A stretch of 64,000 nucleotides of DNA from Cinclus cinclus (lineage: Eukaryota > Chordata > Aves > Passeriformes > Cinclidae). Both the position numbers and the translations under genes were made by a program. Where the stretch lies: assembly GCF_963662255.1 (NCBI RefSeq), contig NW_026912192.1, positions 496,001 to 560,000 of the forward strand, given 5' to 3'. The number at the start of each line of letters is the position of its first letter. Within the stretch, counting starts at the first letter, position 1. A model generated the notes under the pieces. The model saw only the letters and a list, made by a program, of their open reading frames with translations, searched no databases and was not told the DNA's origin. Positions 46,887-59,297 of this stretch are shown here, one piece after another.

Positions 46887-48265
46887 CCGAGAGGCAGAGA
46901 GCACCTCGGCAGACGCAGTGCAGAGGGAAAGGACACAGTATCCGAGGGAGCGTGGCGCCGCTTAGGCGGGCAAAGCAGAAAGGTGCCGCCCGGCACTGGC
47001 TTTGACTCCCTGAGCTTCCTTGCTAGGACAGCAGCTGCCGAAAGCTGGCAACTAGGCTGCCAGAGTGCAGAATGTCGGCGGTCTGGCACGCCTGCTTGCC
47101 GAAAGCCAGGATCAGCGAGACAGCGTGCTAGGCTCTGTTTCACAGCACCTTGGAGAACACGCCCTTGAAGAATGCCGTCTCTGTTCCGCAAAAGCTCTGC
47201 CACAGTGAAGGTGGAAGAAGCAGCCTGTGGCCACGGGCAGAGCTGGTCAACAGCTGCGCCTAACTTTGCCAAGCTGCGAGAGCATTCTCAGCCGAGTTCT
47301 GCTTTGACAGAGCTATTGCTGAACTTTTGCAGTCCCGGAGGCTGCTGAAACCAAGGCTGTGTTCTGCCTCTTCATTCTTGCCTTCCTGTGCTCCAGCGAG
47401 AAGTGAAGCTCTGGCACGTCATTCAGCTTTGCCGCCTCTCTGCACGGAAAGCACTAGACAGAACTAGTGTGCTTCGTGCATGCTCTCTCCTCGCTTTTAT
47501 GGTCACTGCTCTGCTTTTTGCTTGGCAGCGTTCAAAGGGTCCACGGCATACCTCTTGCACAGCGAGAGGTGGCCGGCGAGGAATACTTGCTGGCTTAAGT
47601 CGTTCCATGCTCAAGGCATTCATCAGAGCAGCACAATGCGGGAAAAGAGGGGGGAACATTGCAGGACAAATTTCTATGCTGGAACATGATTGTCTGCGAG
47701 ACAGCTCTCCGCAGCGCTAGTATTTGGCCAGGCTGAAATCAGCGCCACGGGAAGCCAATCTGACAAGCGGAGTGCAACGAGCGCGGCGATACGGGGCCAC
47801 TTGACAGGTGGCCGAAGAAAGACGGCTGCCCCGCGAATGTGGTGCCAGAAGGCAAGTTTCAGCAGGGCGTTCCGGGCGAGCTTAATGTGTAGCCGCAGTT
47901 GTTCTAGGCGAGATTGTAGCCGAGAAGCTTTCCGTCTCCATTCACGAGACAAGAAAAGCAGAACGCAATGGTCTAGAGGGTTGAGAAGAAAAGTGCTCGT
48001 AGCGAGCTCGTTGCGGCAGAAGCGAAAGCCAGGAGCGGCGTGCTCGCTGCGAGAAGTAGACGGCGCTTCGCCTCCTTGGGAAGGAAATCGCGTCTGGGCA
48101 CGAACGGCAGCCAGCGAAGCTTCAGAACAGCAGGCTGTTCTGCTCAGCGTACGAGCCTGAAGTGAGTGGCAAGGGCTAAGGGGACAGTTCCAAGGCATCT
48201 AGCTTTCCTGCTAGCAATGCCATTTCTACCCTGCTGTGGAAAACATTGTCCTTTGCCCTTCTGCT
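46887..48265 (+). repeat. Monomer 35 (B), second copy of block position 1
   Basis: It carries all the states of monomer 31, including the rare A at 918, and starts the second 4-monomer round. Confidence 0.95.
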
Positions 48266-49644
48266 CCGAGAGGCAGAGAGCACCTCGGCAGACGCAGTGC
48301 AGAGGGAAAGGACACAGTATCCGAGGGAGCGTGGCGCCGCTTAGGCGGGCAAAGCAGAAAGGTGCCGCCCGGCACTGGCTTTGACTCCCTGAGCTTCCTT
48401 GCTAGGACAGCAGCTGCCGAAAGCTGGCAACTAGGCTGCCAGAGTGCAGAATGTCGGCGGTCTGGCACGCCTGCTTGCCGAAAGCCAGGATCAGCGAGAC
48501 AGCGTGCTAGGCTCTGTTTCACAGCACCTTGGAGAACACGCCCTTGAAGAATGCCGTCTCTGTTCCGCAAAAGCTCTGCCACAGTGAAGGTGGAAGAAGC
48601 AGCCTGTGGCCACGGGCAGAGCTGGTCAACAGCTGCGCCTAACTTTCCCAAGCTGCGAGAGCATTCTCAGCCGAGTTCTGCTTTGACAGAGCTATTGCTG
48701 AACTTTTGCAGTCCCGGAGGCTGCTGAAACCAAGGCTGTGTTCTGCCTCTTCATTCTTGCCTTCCTGTTCTCCAGCGAGAAGTGAAGCTCTGGCACGGCA
48801 TTCAGCTTTGCCGCCTCTCTGCACGGAAAGCACTAGACAGAACTAGTGTGCTTCCTGCATGCTCTCTCCTCGCTTTTATGGTCACTGCTCTGCTTTTTGC
48901 TTGGCAGCGTTCCAAGGGTCCACGGCATACCTCTTGCACAGCGAGAGGTGGCCGGCGAGGAATACTTGCTGGCTTAAGTCGTTCCATGCTCAAGGCATTC
49001 ATCAGAGCAGCACAATGCGGGAAAAGAGGGGGGAACATTGCAGGACAAATTTCTATGCTGGAACATGATTGTCTGCGAGACAGCTCTCCGCAGCGCTAGT
49101 ATTTGGCCAGGCTGAAATCAGCGCCACGGGAAGCCAATCTGACAAGCGGAGTGCAACGAGCGCGGCGATATGGGGCCACTTGGCAGGTGGCCGAAGAAAG
49201 ACGGCTGCCCCGCGAATGTGGTGCCAGAAGGCAAGTTTCAGCAGGGCGTTCCGGGCGAGCTTAATGTGTAGCCGCAGTTGTTCTAGGCGAGATTGTAGCC
49301 GAGAAGCTTTCCGTCTCCATTCACGAGACAAGAAAAGCAGAACGCAATGGTCTAGAGGGTTGAGAAGAAAAGTGCTCGTAGCGAGCTCGTTGCGGCAGAA
49401 GCGAAAGCCAGGAGCGGCGTGCTCGCTGCGAGAAGTAGACGGCGCTTCGCCTCCTTGGGAAGGAAATGGCGTCTGGGCACGAACGGCAGCCAGCGAAGCT
49501 TCAGAACAGCAGGCTGTTCTGCTCAGCGTACGAGCCTGAAGTGAGTGGCAAGGGCTAAGGGGACAGTTCCAAGGCATCTAGCTTTCCTGCTAGCAATGCC
49601 ATTTCTACCCTGCTGTGGAAAACATTGTCCTTTGCCCTTCTGCT
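48266..49644 (+). repeat. Monomer 36 (B), second copy of block position 2
   Basis: It carries all the states of monomer 32, including C at 382, C at 590 and G at 1151 with G at 1203. Confidence 0.95.
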
Positions 49645-51023
49645 CCGAGAGGCAGAGAGCACCTCGGCAGACGCAGTGCAGAGGGAAAGGACACAGTATC
49701 CGAGGGAGCGTGGCGCCGCTTAGGCGGGCAAAGCAGAAAGGTGCCGCCCGGCACTGGCTTTGACTCCCTGAGCTTCCTTGCTAGGACAGCAGCTGCCGAA
49801 AGCTGGCAACTAGGCTGCCAGAGTGCAGAATGTCGGCGGTCTGGCACGCCTGCTTGCCGAAAGCCAGGATCAGCGAGACAGCGTGCTAGGCTCTGTTTCA
49901 CAGCACCCTGGAGAACACGCCCTTGAAGAATGCCGTCTCTGCTCCGCAAAAGCTCTGCCACAGTGAAGGTGGAAGAAGCAGCCTGTGGCCACGGGCAGAG
50001 CTGGTCAACAGCTGCGCCTAACTTTGCCAAGCTGCGAGAGCATTCTCAGCCGAGTTCTGCTTTGACAGAGCTATTGCTGAACTTTTGCAGTCCCGGAGGC
50101 TGCTGAAACCAAGGCTGTGTTCTGCCTCTTCATTCTTGCCTTCCTGTGCTCCAGCGAGAAGTGAAGCTCTGGCACGGCATTCAGCTTTGCCGCCTCTCTG
50201 CACGGAAAGCACTAGACAGAACTAGTGTGCTTCGTGCATGCTCTCTCCTCGCTTTTATGGTCACTGCTCTGCTTTTTGCTTGGCAGCGTTCAAAGGGTCC
50301 ACGGCATACCTCTTGCACAGCGAGAGGTGGCCGGCGAGGAATACTTGCTGGCTTAAGTCGTTCCATGCTCAAGGCATTCATCAGAGCAGCACAATGCGGG
50401 AAAAGAGGGGGGAACATTGCAGGACAAATTTCTATGCTGGAACATGATTGTCTGCGAGACAGCTCTCCGCAGCGCTAGTATTTGGCCAGGCTGAAATCAG
50501 CGCCACGGGAAGCCAATCTGACAAGCGGAGTGCAACGAGCGCGGCGATACGGGGCCACTTGGCAGGTGGCCGAAGAAAGACGGCTGCCCCGCGAATGTGG
50601 TGCCAGAAGGCAAGTTTCAGCAGGGCGTTCCGGGCGATCTTAATGTGTAGCCGCAGTTGTTCTAGGCGAGATTGTAGCCGAGAAGCTTTCCGTCTCCATT
50701 CACGAGACAAGAAAAGCAGAACGCAATGGTCTAGAGGGTTGAGAAGAAAAGTGCTCGTAGCGAGCTCGTTGCGGCAGAAGCGAAAGCCAGGAGCAGCGTG
50801 CTCGCTGCGAGAAGTAGACGGCGCTTCGCCTCCTTGGGAAGGAAATGGCGTCTGGGCACGAACGGCAGCCAGCGAAGCTTCAGAACAGCAGGCTGTTCTG
50901 CTCAGCGTACGAGCCTGAAGTGAGTGGCAAGGGCTAAGGGGACAGTTCCAAGGCATCTAGCTTTCCTGCTAGCAATGCCATTTCTACCCTGCTGTGGAAA
51001 ACATTGTCCTTTGCCCTTCTGCT
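49645..51023 (+). repeat. Monomer 37 (B), second copy of block position 3
   Basis: It carries all the states of monomer 33, including C at 264 and T at 994. Confidence 0.95.
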
Positions 51024-52402
51024 CCGAGAGGCAGAGAGCACCTCGGCAGACGCAGTGCAGAGGGAAAGGACACAGTATCCGAGGGAGCGTGGCGCCGCTT
51101 AGGCGGGCAAAGCAGAAAGGTGCCGCCCGGCACTGGCTTTGACTCCCTGAGCTTCCTTGCTAGGACAGCAGCTGCCGAAAGCTGGCAACTAGGCTGCCAG
51201 AGTGCAGAATGTCGGCGGTCTGGCACGCCTGCTTGCCGAAAGCCAGTTTCAGCGAGACAGCGTGCTAGGCTCTGTTTCACAGCACCTTGGAGAACACGCC
51301 CTTGAAGAATGCCGTCTCTGTTCCGCAAAAGCTCTGCCACAGTGAAGGTGGAAGAAGCAGCCTGTGGCCACGGGCAGAGCTGGTCAACAGCTGCGCCTAA
51401 CTTTGCCAAGCTGCGAGAGCATTCTCAGCCGAGTTCTGCTTTGACAGAGCTATTGCTGAACTTTTGCAGTCCCGGAGGCTGCTGAAACCAAGGCTGTGTT
51501 CTGCCTCTTCATTCTTGCCTTCCTGTGCTCCAGCGAGAAGTGAAGCTCTGGCACGACATTCAGCTTTGCCGCCTCTCTGCACGGAAAGCACTAGACAGAA
51601 CTAGTGTGCTTCGTGCATGCTCTCTCCTCGCTTTTATGGTCACTGCTCTGCTTTTTGCTTGGCAGCGTTCAAAGGGTCCACGGCATACCTCTTGCACAGC
51701 GAGAGGTGGCCGGCGAGGAATACTTGCTGGCTTAAGTCGTTCCATGCTCAAGGCATTCATCAGAGCAGCACAATGCGGGAAAAGAGGGGGGAACATTGCA
51801 GGACAAATTTCTATGCTGGAACATGATTGTCTGCGAGACAGCTCTCCGCAGCGCTAGTATTTGGCCAGGCTGAAATCAGCGCCACGGGAAGCCAATCTGA
51901 CAAGCGGAGTGCAACGAGCGCGGCGATATGGGGCCACTTGGCAGGTGGCCGAAGAAAGACGGCTGCCCCGCGAATGTGGTGCCAGAAGGCAAGTTTCAGC
52001 AGGGCGTTCCGGGCGAGCTTAATGTGTAGCCGCAGTTGTTCTAGGCGAGATTGTAGCCGAGAAGCTTTCCGTCTCCATTCACGAGACAAGAAAAGCAGAA
52101 CGCAATGGTCTAGAGGGTTGAGAAGAAAAGTGCTCGTAGCGAGCTCGTTGCGGCAGAAGCGAAAGCCAGGAGCGGCGTGCTCGCTGCGAGAAGTAGACGG
52201 CGCTTCGCCTCCTTGGGAAGGAAATCGCGTCTGGGCACGAACGGCAGCCAGCGAAGCTTCAGAACAGCAGGCTGTTCTGCTCAGCGTACGAGCCTGAAGT
52301 GAGTGGCAAGGGCTAAGGGGACAGTTCCAAGGCATCTAGCTTTCCTGCTAGCAATGCCATTTCTACCCTGCTGTGGAAAACATTGTCCTTTGCCCTTCTG
52401 CT
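51024..52402 (+). repeat. Monomer 38 (B), second copy of block position 4
   Basis: It carries all the states of monomer 34, including A at 533. Confidence 0.95.
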
Positions 52403-53781
52403 CCGAGAGGCAGAGAGCACCTCGGCAGACGCAGTGCAGAGGGAAAGGACACAGTATCCGAGGGAGCGTGGCGCCGCTTAGGCGGGCAAAGCAGAAAGGT
52501 GCCGCCCGGCACTGGCTTTGACTCCCTGAGCTTCCTTGCTAGGACAGCAGCTGCCGAAAGCTGGCAACTAGGCTGCCAGAGTGCAGAATGTCGGCGGTCT
52601 GGCACGCCTGCTTGCCGAAAGCCAGGATCAGCGAGACAGCGTGCTAGGCTCTGTTTCACAGCACCTTGGAGAACACGCCCTTGAAGAATGCCGTCTCTGT
52701 TCCGCAAAAGCTCTGCCACAGTGAAGGTGGAAGAAGCAGCCTGTGGCCACGGGCAGAGCTGGTCAACAGCTGCGCCTAACTTTGCCAAGCTGCGAGAGCA
52801 TTCTCAGCCGAGTTCTGCTTTGACAGAGCTATTGCTGAACTTTTGCAGTCCCGGAGGCTGCTGAAACCAAGGCTGTGTTCTGCCTCTTCATTCTTGCCTT
52901 CCTGTGCTCCAGCGAGAAGTGAAGCTCTGGCACGGCATTCAGCTTTGCCGCCTCTCTGCACGGAAAGCACTAGACAGAACTAGTGTGCTTCGTGCATGCT
53001 CTCTCCTCGCTTTTATGGTCACTGCTCTGCTTTTTGCTTGGCAGCGTTCCAAGGGTCCACGGCATACCTCTTGCACAGCGAGAGGTGGCCGGCGAGGAAT
53101 ACTTGCTGGCTTAAGTCGTTCCATGCTCAAGGCATTCATCAGAGCAGCACAATGCGGGAAAAGAGGGGGGAACATTGCAGGACAAATTTCTATGCTGGAA
53201 CATGATTGTCTGCGAGACAGCTCTCCGCAGCGCTAGTATTTGGCCAGGCTGAAATCAGCGCCACGGGAAGCCAATCTGACAAGCGGAGTGCAACGAGCGC
53301 GGCGATACGGGGCCACTTGACAGGTGGCCGAAGAAAGACGGCTGCCCCGCGAATGTGGTGCCAGAAGGCAAGTTTCAGCAGGGCGTTCCGGGCGAGCTTA
53401 ATGTGTAGCCGCAGTTGTTCTAGGCGAGATTGTAGCCGAGAAGCTTTCCGTCTCCATTCACGAGACAAGAAAAGCAGAACGCAATGGTCTAGAGGGTTGA
53501 GAAGAAAAGTGCTCGTAGCGAGCTCGTTGCGGCAGAAGCGAAAGCCAGGAGCAGCGTGCTCGCTGCGAGAAGTAGACGGCGCTTCGCCTCCTTGGGAAGG
53601 AAATGGCGTCTGGGCACGAACGGCAGCCAGCGAAGCTTCAGAACAGCAGGCTGTTCTGCTCAGCGTACGAGCCTGAAGTGAGTGGCAAGGGCTAAGGGGA
53701 CAGTTCCAAGGCATCTAGCTTTCCTGCTAGCAATGCCATTTCTACCCTGCTGTGGAAAACATTGTCCTTTGCCCTTCTGCT
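52403..53781 (+). repeat. Monomer 39 (B), end of the duplicated block
   Basis: The first 532 bases match monomer 35. From site 533 (G) it departs, with C at 648, A at 1151 and G at 1203, while keeping A at 918. This places the right edge of the 4-monomer duplication at 52,935. Confidence 0.95.
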
Positions 53782-55160
53782 CCGAGAGGCAGAGAGCACC
53801 TCGGCAGACGCAGTGCAGAGGGAAAGGACACAGTATCCGAGGGAGCGTGGCGCCGCTTAGGCGGGCAAAGCAGAAAGGTGCCGCCCGGCACTGGCTTTGA
53901 CTCCCTGAGCTTCCTTGCTAGGACAGCAGCTGCCGAAAGCTGGCAACTAGGCTGCCAGAGTGCAGAATGTCGGCGGTCTGGCACGCCTGCTTGCCGAAAG
54001 CCAGGATCAGCGAGACAGCGTGCTAGGCTCTGTTTCACAGCACCTTGGAGAACACGCCCTTGAAGAATGCCGTCTCTGTTCCGCAAAAGCTCTGCCACAG
54101 TGAAGGTGGAAGAAGCAGCCTGTGGCCACGGGCAGAGCTGGTCAACAGCTGCGCCTAACTTTGCCAAGCTGCGAGAGCATTCTCAGCCGAGTTCTGCTTT
54201 GACAGAGCTATTGCTGAACTTTTGCAGTCCCGGAGGCTGCTGAAACCAAGGCTGTGTTCTGCCTCTTCATTCTTGCCTTCCTGTTCTCCAGCGAGAAGTG
54301 AAGCTCTGGCACGTCATTCAGCTTTGCCGCCTCTCTGCACGGAAAGCACTAGACAGAACTAGTGTGCTTCGTGCATGCTCTCTCCTCGCTTTTATGGTCA
54401 CTGCTCTGCTTTTTGCTTGGCAGCGTTCCAAGGGTCCACGGCATACCTCTTGCACAGCGAGAGGTGGCCGGCGAGGAATACTTGCTGGCTTAAGTCGTTC
54501 CATGCTCAAGGCATTCATCAGAGCAGCACAATGCGGGAAAAGAGGGGGGAACATTGCAGGACAAATTTCTATGCTGGAACATGATTGTCTGCGAGACAGC
54601 TCTCCGCAGCGCTAGTATTTGGCCAGGCTGAAATCAGCGCCACGGGAAGCCAATCTGACAAGCGGAGTGCAACGAGCGCGGCGATACGGGGCCACTTGGC
54701 AGGTGGCCGAAGAAAGACGGCTGCCCCGCGAATGTGGTGCCAGAAGGCAAGTTTCAGCAGGGCGTTCCGGGCGAGCTTAATGTGTAGCCGCAGTTGTTCT
54801 AGGCGAGATTGTAGCCGAGAAGCTTTCCGTCTCCATTCACGAGACAAGAAAAGCAGAACGCAATGGTCTAGAGGGTTGAGAAGAAAAGTGCTCGTAGCGA
54901 GCTCGTTGCGGCAGAAGCGAAAGCCAGGAGCAGCGTGCTCGCTGCGAGAAGTAGACGGCGCTTCGCCTCCTTGGGAAGGAAATGGCGTCTGGGCACGAAC
55001 GGCAGCCAGCGAAGCTTCAGAACAGCAGGCTGTTCTGCTCAGCGTACGAGCCTGAAGTGAGTGGCAAGGGCTAAGGGGACAGTTCCAAGGCATCTAGCTT
55101 TCCTGCTAGCAATGCCATTTCTACCCTGCTGTGGAAAACATTGTCCTTTGCCCTTCTGCT
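53782..55160 (+). repeat. Monomer 40 (B)
   Basis: Diagnostic states are C at 73, GA at 224-225, T at 504, T at 533, C at 648, C at 906, A at 1151 and G at 1203. T at 533 together with C at 648 is an uncommon pairing, shared with monomer 44. Confidence 0.95.
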
Positions 55161-56539
55161 CCGAGAGGCAGAGAGCACCTCGGCAGACGCAGTGCAGAGG
55201 GAAAGGACACAGTATCCGAGGGAGCGTGGCGCTGCTTAGGCGGGCAAAGCAGAAAGGTGCCGCCCGGCACTGGCTTTGACTCCCTGAGCTTCCTTGCTAG
55301 GACAGCAGCTGCCGAAAGCTGGCAACTAGGCTGCCAGAGTGCAGAATGTCGGCGGTCTGGCACGCCTGCTTGCCGAAAGCCAGTTTCAGCGAGACAGCGT
55401 GCTAGGCTCTGTTTCACAGCACCCTGGAGAACACGCACTTGAAGAATGCCGTCTCTGCTCCGCAAAAGCTCTGCCACAGTGAAGGTGGAAGAAGCAGCCT
55501 GTGGCCACGGGCAGAGCTGGTCAACAGCTGCGCCTAACTTTGCCAAGCTGCGAGAGCATTCTCAGCCGAGTTCTGCTTTGACAGAGCTATTGCTGAACTT
55601 TTGCAGTCCCGGAGGCTGCTGAAACCAAGGCTGTGTTCTGCCTCTTCATTCTTGCCTTCCTGTGCTCCAGCGAGAAGTGAAGCTCTGGCACGGCATTCAG
55701 CTTTGCCGCCTCTCTGCACGGAAAGCACTAGACAGAACTAGTGTGCTTCGTGCATGCTCTCTCCTCGCTTTTATGGTCACTGCTCTGCTTTTTGCTTGGC
55801 AGCGTTCAAAGGGTCCACGGCATACCTCTTGCACAGCGAGAGGTGGCCGGCGAGGAATACTTGCTGGCTTAAGTCGTTCCATGCTCAAGGCATTCATCAG
55901 AGCAACACAATGCGGGAAAAGAGGGGGGAACATTGCAGGACAAATTTCTATGCTGGAACATGATTGTCTGCGAGACAGCTCTCCGCAGCGCTAGTATTTG
56001 GCCAGGCTGAAATCAGCGCCACGGGAAGCCAATCTGACAAGCGGAGTGCAACGAGCGCGGCGATACGGGGCCACTTGGCAGGTGGCCGAAGAAAGACGGC
56101 TGCCCCGCGAATGTGGTGCCAGAAGGCAAGTTTCAGCAGGGCGTTCCGGGCGATCTTAATGTGTAGCCGCAGTTGTTCTAGGCGAGATTGTAGCCGAGAA
56201 GCTTTCCGTCTCCATTCACGAGACAAGAAAAGCAGAACGCAATGGTCTAGAGGGTTGAGAAGAAAAGTGCTCGTAGCGAGCTCGTTGCGGCAGAAGCGAA
56301 AGCCAGGAGCGGCGTGCTCGCTGCGAGAAGTAGACGGCGCTTCGCCTCCTTGGGAAGGAAATCGCGTCTGGGCACGAACGGCAGCCAGCGAAGCTTCAGA
56401 ACAGCAGGCTGTTCTGCTCAGCGTACGAGCCTGAAGTGAGTGGCAAGGGCTAAGGGGACAGTTCCAAGGCATCTAGCTTTCCTGCTAGCAATGCCATTTC
56501 TACCCTGCTGTGGAAAACATTGTCCTTTGCCCTTCTGCT
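55161..56539 (+). repeat. Monomer 41 (B)
   Basis: It matches monomer 27 at every site compared, including T at 73, C at 264, A at 277, C at 298, the A/A/C haplotype and T at 994, although it lies 14 monomers away. Confidence 0.95.
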
Positions 56540-57918
56540 CCGAGAGGCAGAGAGCACCTCGGCAGACGCAGTGCAGAGGGAAAGGACACAGTATCCGAGG
56601 GAGCGTGGCGCCGCTTAGGCGGGCAAAGCAGAAAGGTGCCGCCCGGCACTGGCTTTGACTCCCTGAGCTTCCTTGCTAGGACAGCAGCTGCCGAAAGCTG
56701 GCAACTAGGCTGCCAGAGTGCAGAATGTCGGCGGTCTGGCACGCCTGCTTGCCGAAAGCCAGGATCAGCGAGACAGCGTGCTAGGCTCTGTTTCACAGCA
56801 CCTTGGAGAACACGCCCTTGAAGAATGCCGTCTCTGTTCCGCAAAAGCTCTGCCACAGTGAAGGTGGAAGAAGCAGCCTGTGGCCACGGGCAGAGCTGGT
56901 CAACAGCTGCGCCTAACTTTCCCAAGCTGCGAGAGCATTCTCAGCCGAGTTCTGCTTTGACAGAGCTATTGCTGAACTTTTGCAGTCCCGGAGGCTGCTG
57001 AAACCAAGGCTGTGTTCTGCCTCTTCATTCTTGCCTTCCTGTTCTCCAGCGAGAAGTGAAGCTCTGGCACGGCATTCAGCTTTGCCGCCTCTCTGCACGG
57101 AAAGCACTAGACAGAACTAGTGTGCTTCGTGCATGCTCTCTCCTCGCTTTTATGGTCACTGCTCTGCTTTTTGCTTGGCAGCGTTCCAAGGGTCCACGGC
57201 ATACCTCTTGCACAGCGAGAGGTGGCCGGCGAGGAATACTTGCTGGCTTAAGTCGTTCCATGCTCAAGGCATTCATCAGAGCAGCACAATGCGGGAAAAG
57301 AGGGGGGAACATTGCAGGACAAATTTCTATGCTGGAACATGATTGTCTGCGAGACAGCTCTCCGCAGCGCTAGTATTTGGCCAGGCTGAAATCAGCGCCA
57401 CGGGAAGCCAATCTGACAAGCGGAGTGCAACGAGCGCGGCGATACGGGGCCACTTGGCAGGTGGCCGAAGAAAGACGGCTGCCCCGCGAATGTGGTGCCA
57501 GAAGGCAAGTTTCAGCAGGGCGTTCCGGGCGAGCTTAATGTGTAGCCGCAGTTGTTCTAGGCGAGATTGTAGCCGAGAAGCTTTCCGTCTCCATTCACGA
57601 GACAAGAAAAGCAGAACGCAATGGTCTAGAGGGTTGAGAAGAAAAGTGCTCGTAGCGAGCTCGTTGCGGCAGAAGCGAAAGCCAGGAGCAGCGTGCTCGC
57701 TGCGAGAAGTAGACGGCGCTTCGCCTCCTTGGGAAGGAAATGGCGTCTGGGCACGAACGGCAGCCAGCGAAGCTTCAGAACAGCAGGCTGTTCTGCTCAG
57801 CGTACGAGCCTGAAGTGAGTGGCAAGGGCTAAGGGGACAGTTCCAAGGCATCTAGCTTTCCTGCTAGCAATGCCATTTCTACCCTGCTGTGGAAAACATT
57901 GTCCTTTGCCCTTCTGCT
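56540..57918 (+). repeat. Monomer 42 (B)
   Basis: It has the monomer 26 haplotype (C at 382, T at 504 with G at 533, C at 648, A at 1151, G at 1203) but C at 906. Confidence 0.95.
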
Positions 57919-59297
57919 CCGAGAGGCAGAGAGCACCTCGGCAGACGCAGTGCAGAGGGAAAGGACACAGTATCCGAGGGAGCGTGGCGCTGCTTAGGCG
58001 GGCAAAGCAGAAAGGTGCCGCCCGGCACTGGCTTTGACTCCCTGAGCTTCCTTGCTAGGACAGCAGCTGCCGAAAGCTGGCAACTAGGCTGCCAGAGTGC
58101 AGAATGTCGGCGGTCTGGCACGCCTGCTTGCCGAAAGCCAGTTTCAGCGAGACAGCGTGCTAGGCTCTGTTTCACAGCACCTTGGAGAACACGCCCTTGA
58201 AGAATGCCGTCTCTGTTCCGCAAAAGCTCTGCCACAGTGAAGGTGGAAGAAGCAGCCTGTGGCCACGGGCAGAGCTGGTCAACAGCTGCGCCTAACTTTG
58301 CCAAGCTGCGAGAGCATTCTCAGCCGAGTTCTGCTTTGACAGAGCTATTGCTGAACTTTTGCAGTCCCGGAGGCTGCTGAAACCAAGGCTGTGTTCTGCC
58401 TCTTCATTCTTGCCTTCCTGTTCTCCAGCGAGAAGTGAAGCTCTGGCACGTCATTCAGCTTTGCCGCCTCTCTGCACGGAAAGCACTAGACAGAACTAGT
58501 GTGCTTCGTGCATGCTCTCTCCTCGCTTTTATGGTCACTGCTCTGCTTTTTGCTTGGCAGCGTTCAAAGGGTCCACGGCATACCTCTTGCACAGCGAGAG
58601 GTGGCCGGCGAGGAATACTTGCTGGCTTAAGTCGTTCCATGCTCAAGGCATTCATCAGAGCAGCACAATGCGGGAAAAGAGGGGGGAACATTGCAGGACA
58701 AATTTCTATGCTGGAACATGATTGTCTGCGAGACAGCTCTCCGCAGCGCTAGTATTTGGCCAGGCTGAAATCAGCGCCACGGGAAGCCAATCTGACAAGC
58801 GGAGTGCAACGAGCGCGGCGATATGGGGCCACTTGGCAGGTGGCCGAAGAAAGACGGCTGCCCCGCGAATGTGGTGCCAGAAGGCAAGTTTCAGCAGGGC
58901 GTTCCGGGCGAGCTTAATGTGTAGCCGCAGTTGTTCTAGGCGAGATTGTAGCCGAGAAGCTTTCCGTCTCCATTCACGAGACAAGAAAAGCAGAACGCAA
59001 TGGTCTAGAGGGTTGAGAAGAAAAGTGCTCGTAGCGAGCTCGTTGCGGCAGAAGCGAAAGCCAGGAGCGGCGTGCTCGCTGCGAGAAGTAGACGGCGCTT
59101 CGCCTCCTTGGGAAGGAAATCGCGTCTGGGCACGAACGGCAGCCAGCGAAGCTTCAGAACAGCAGGCTGTTCTGCTCAGCGTACGAGCCTGAAGTGAGTG
59201 GCAAGGGCTAAGGGGACAGTTCCAAGGCATCTAGCTTTCCTGCTAGCAATGCCATTTCTACCCTGCTGTGGAAAACATTGTCCTTTGCCCTTCTGCT
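57919..59297 (+). repeat. Monomer 43 (B)
   Basis: It has the monomer 25 haplotype: T at 73, TT at 224-225, T at 504, T at 533, A at 648, T at 906, G at 1151 and C at 1203. Confidence 0.95.

Larger units (their letters stand above)
40898..52934 (+). repeat. Higher-order repeat: tandem duplication of a 4-monomer block (5516 bp)
   Basis: Bases 40,898-47,418 match 46,414-52,934 at an offset of 5516 (four monomers) at every variable site I could compare. Monomers 31, 32, 33 and 34 are therefore repeated as 35, 36, 37 and 38 in the same order. Rare alleles recur in register: A at site 918 (31 and 35), C at 590 (32 and 36), T at 994 (33 and 37), A at 533 (34 and 38). The left limit is site 906 (C at 40,897 against T at 46,413). 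The right limit is site 533 (T at 47,419 against G at 52,935). The absence of private differences suggests a very recent unequal exchange. Confidence 0.88.
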
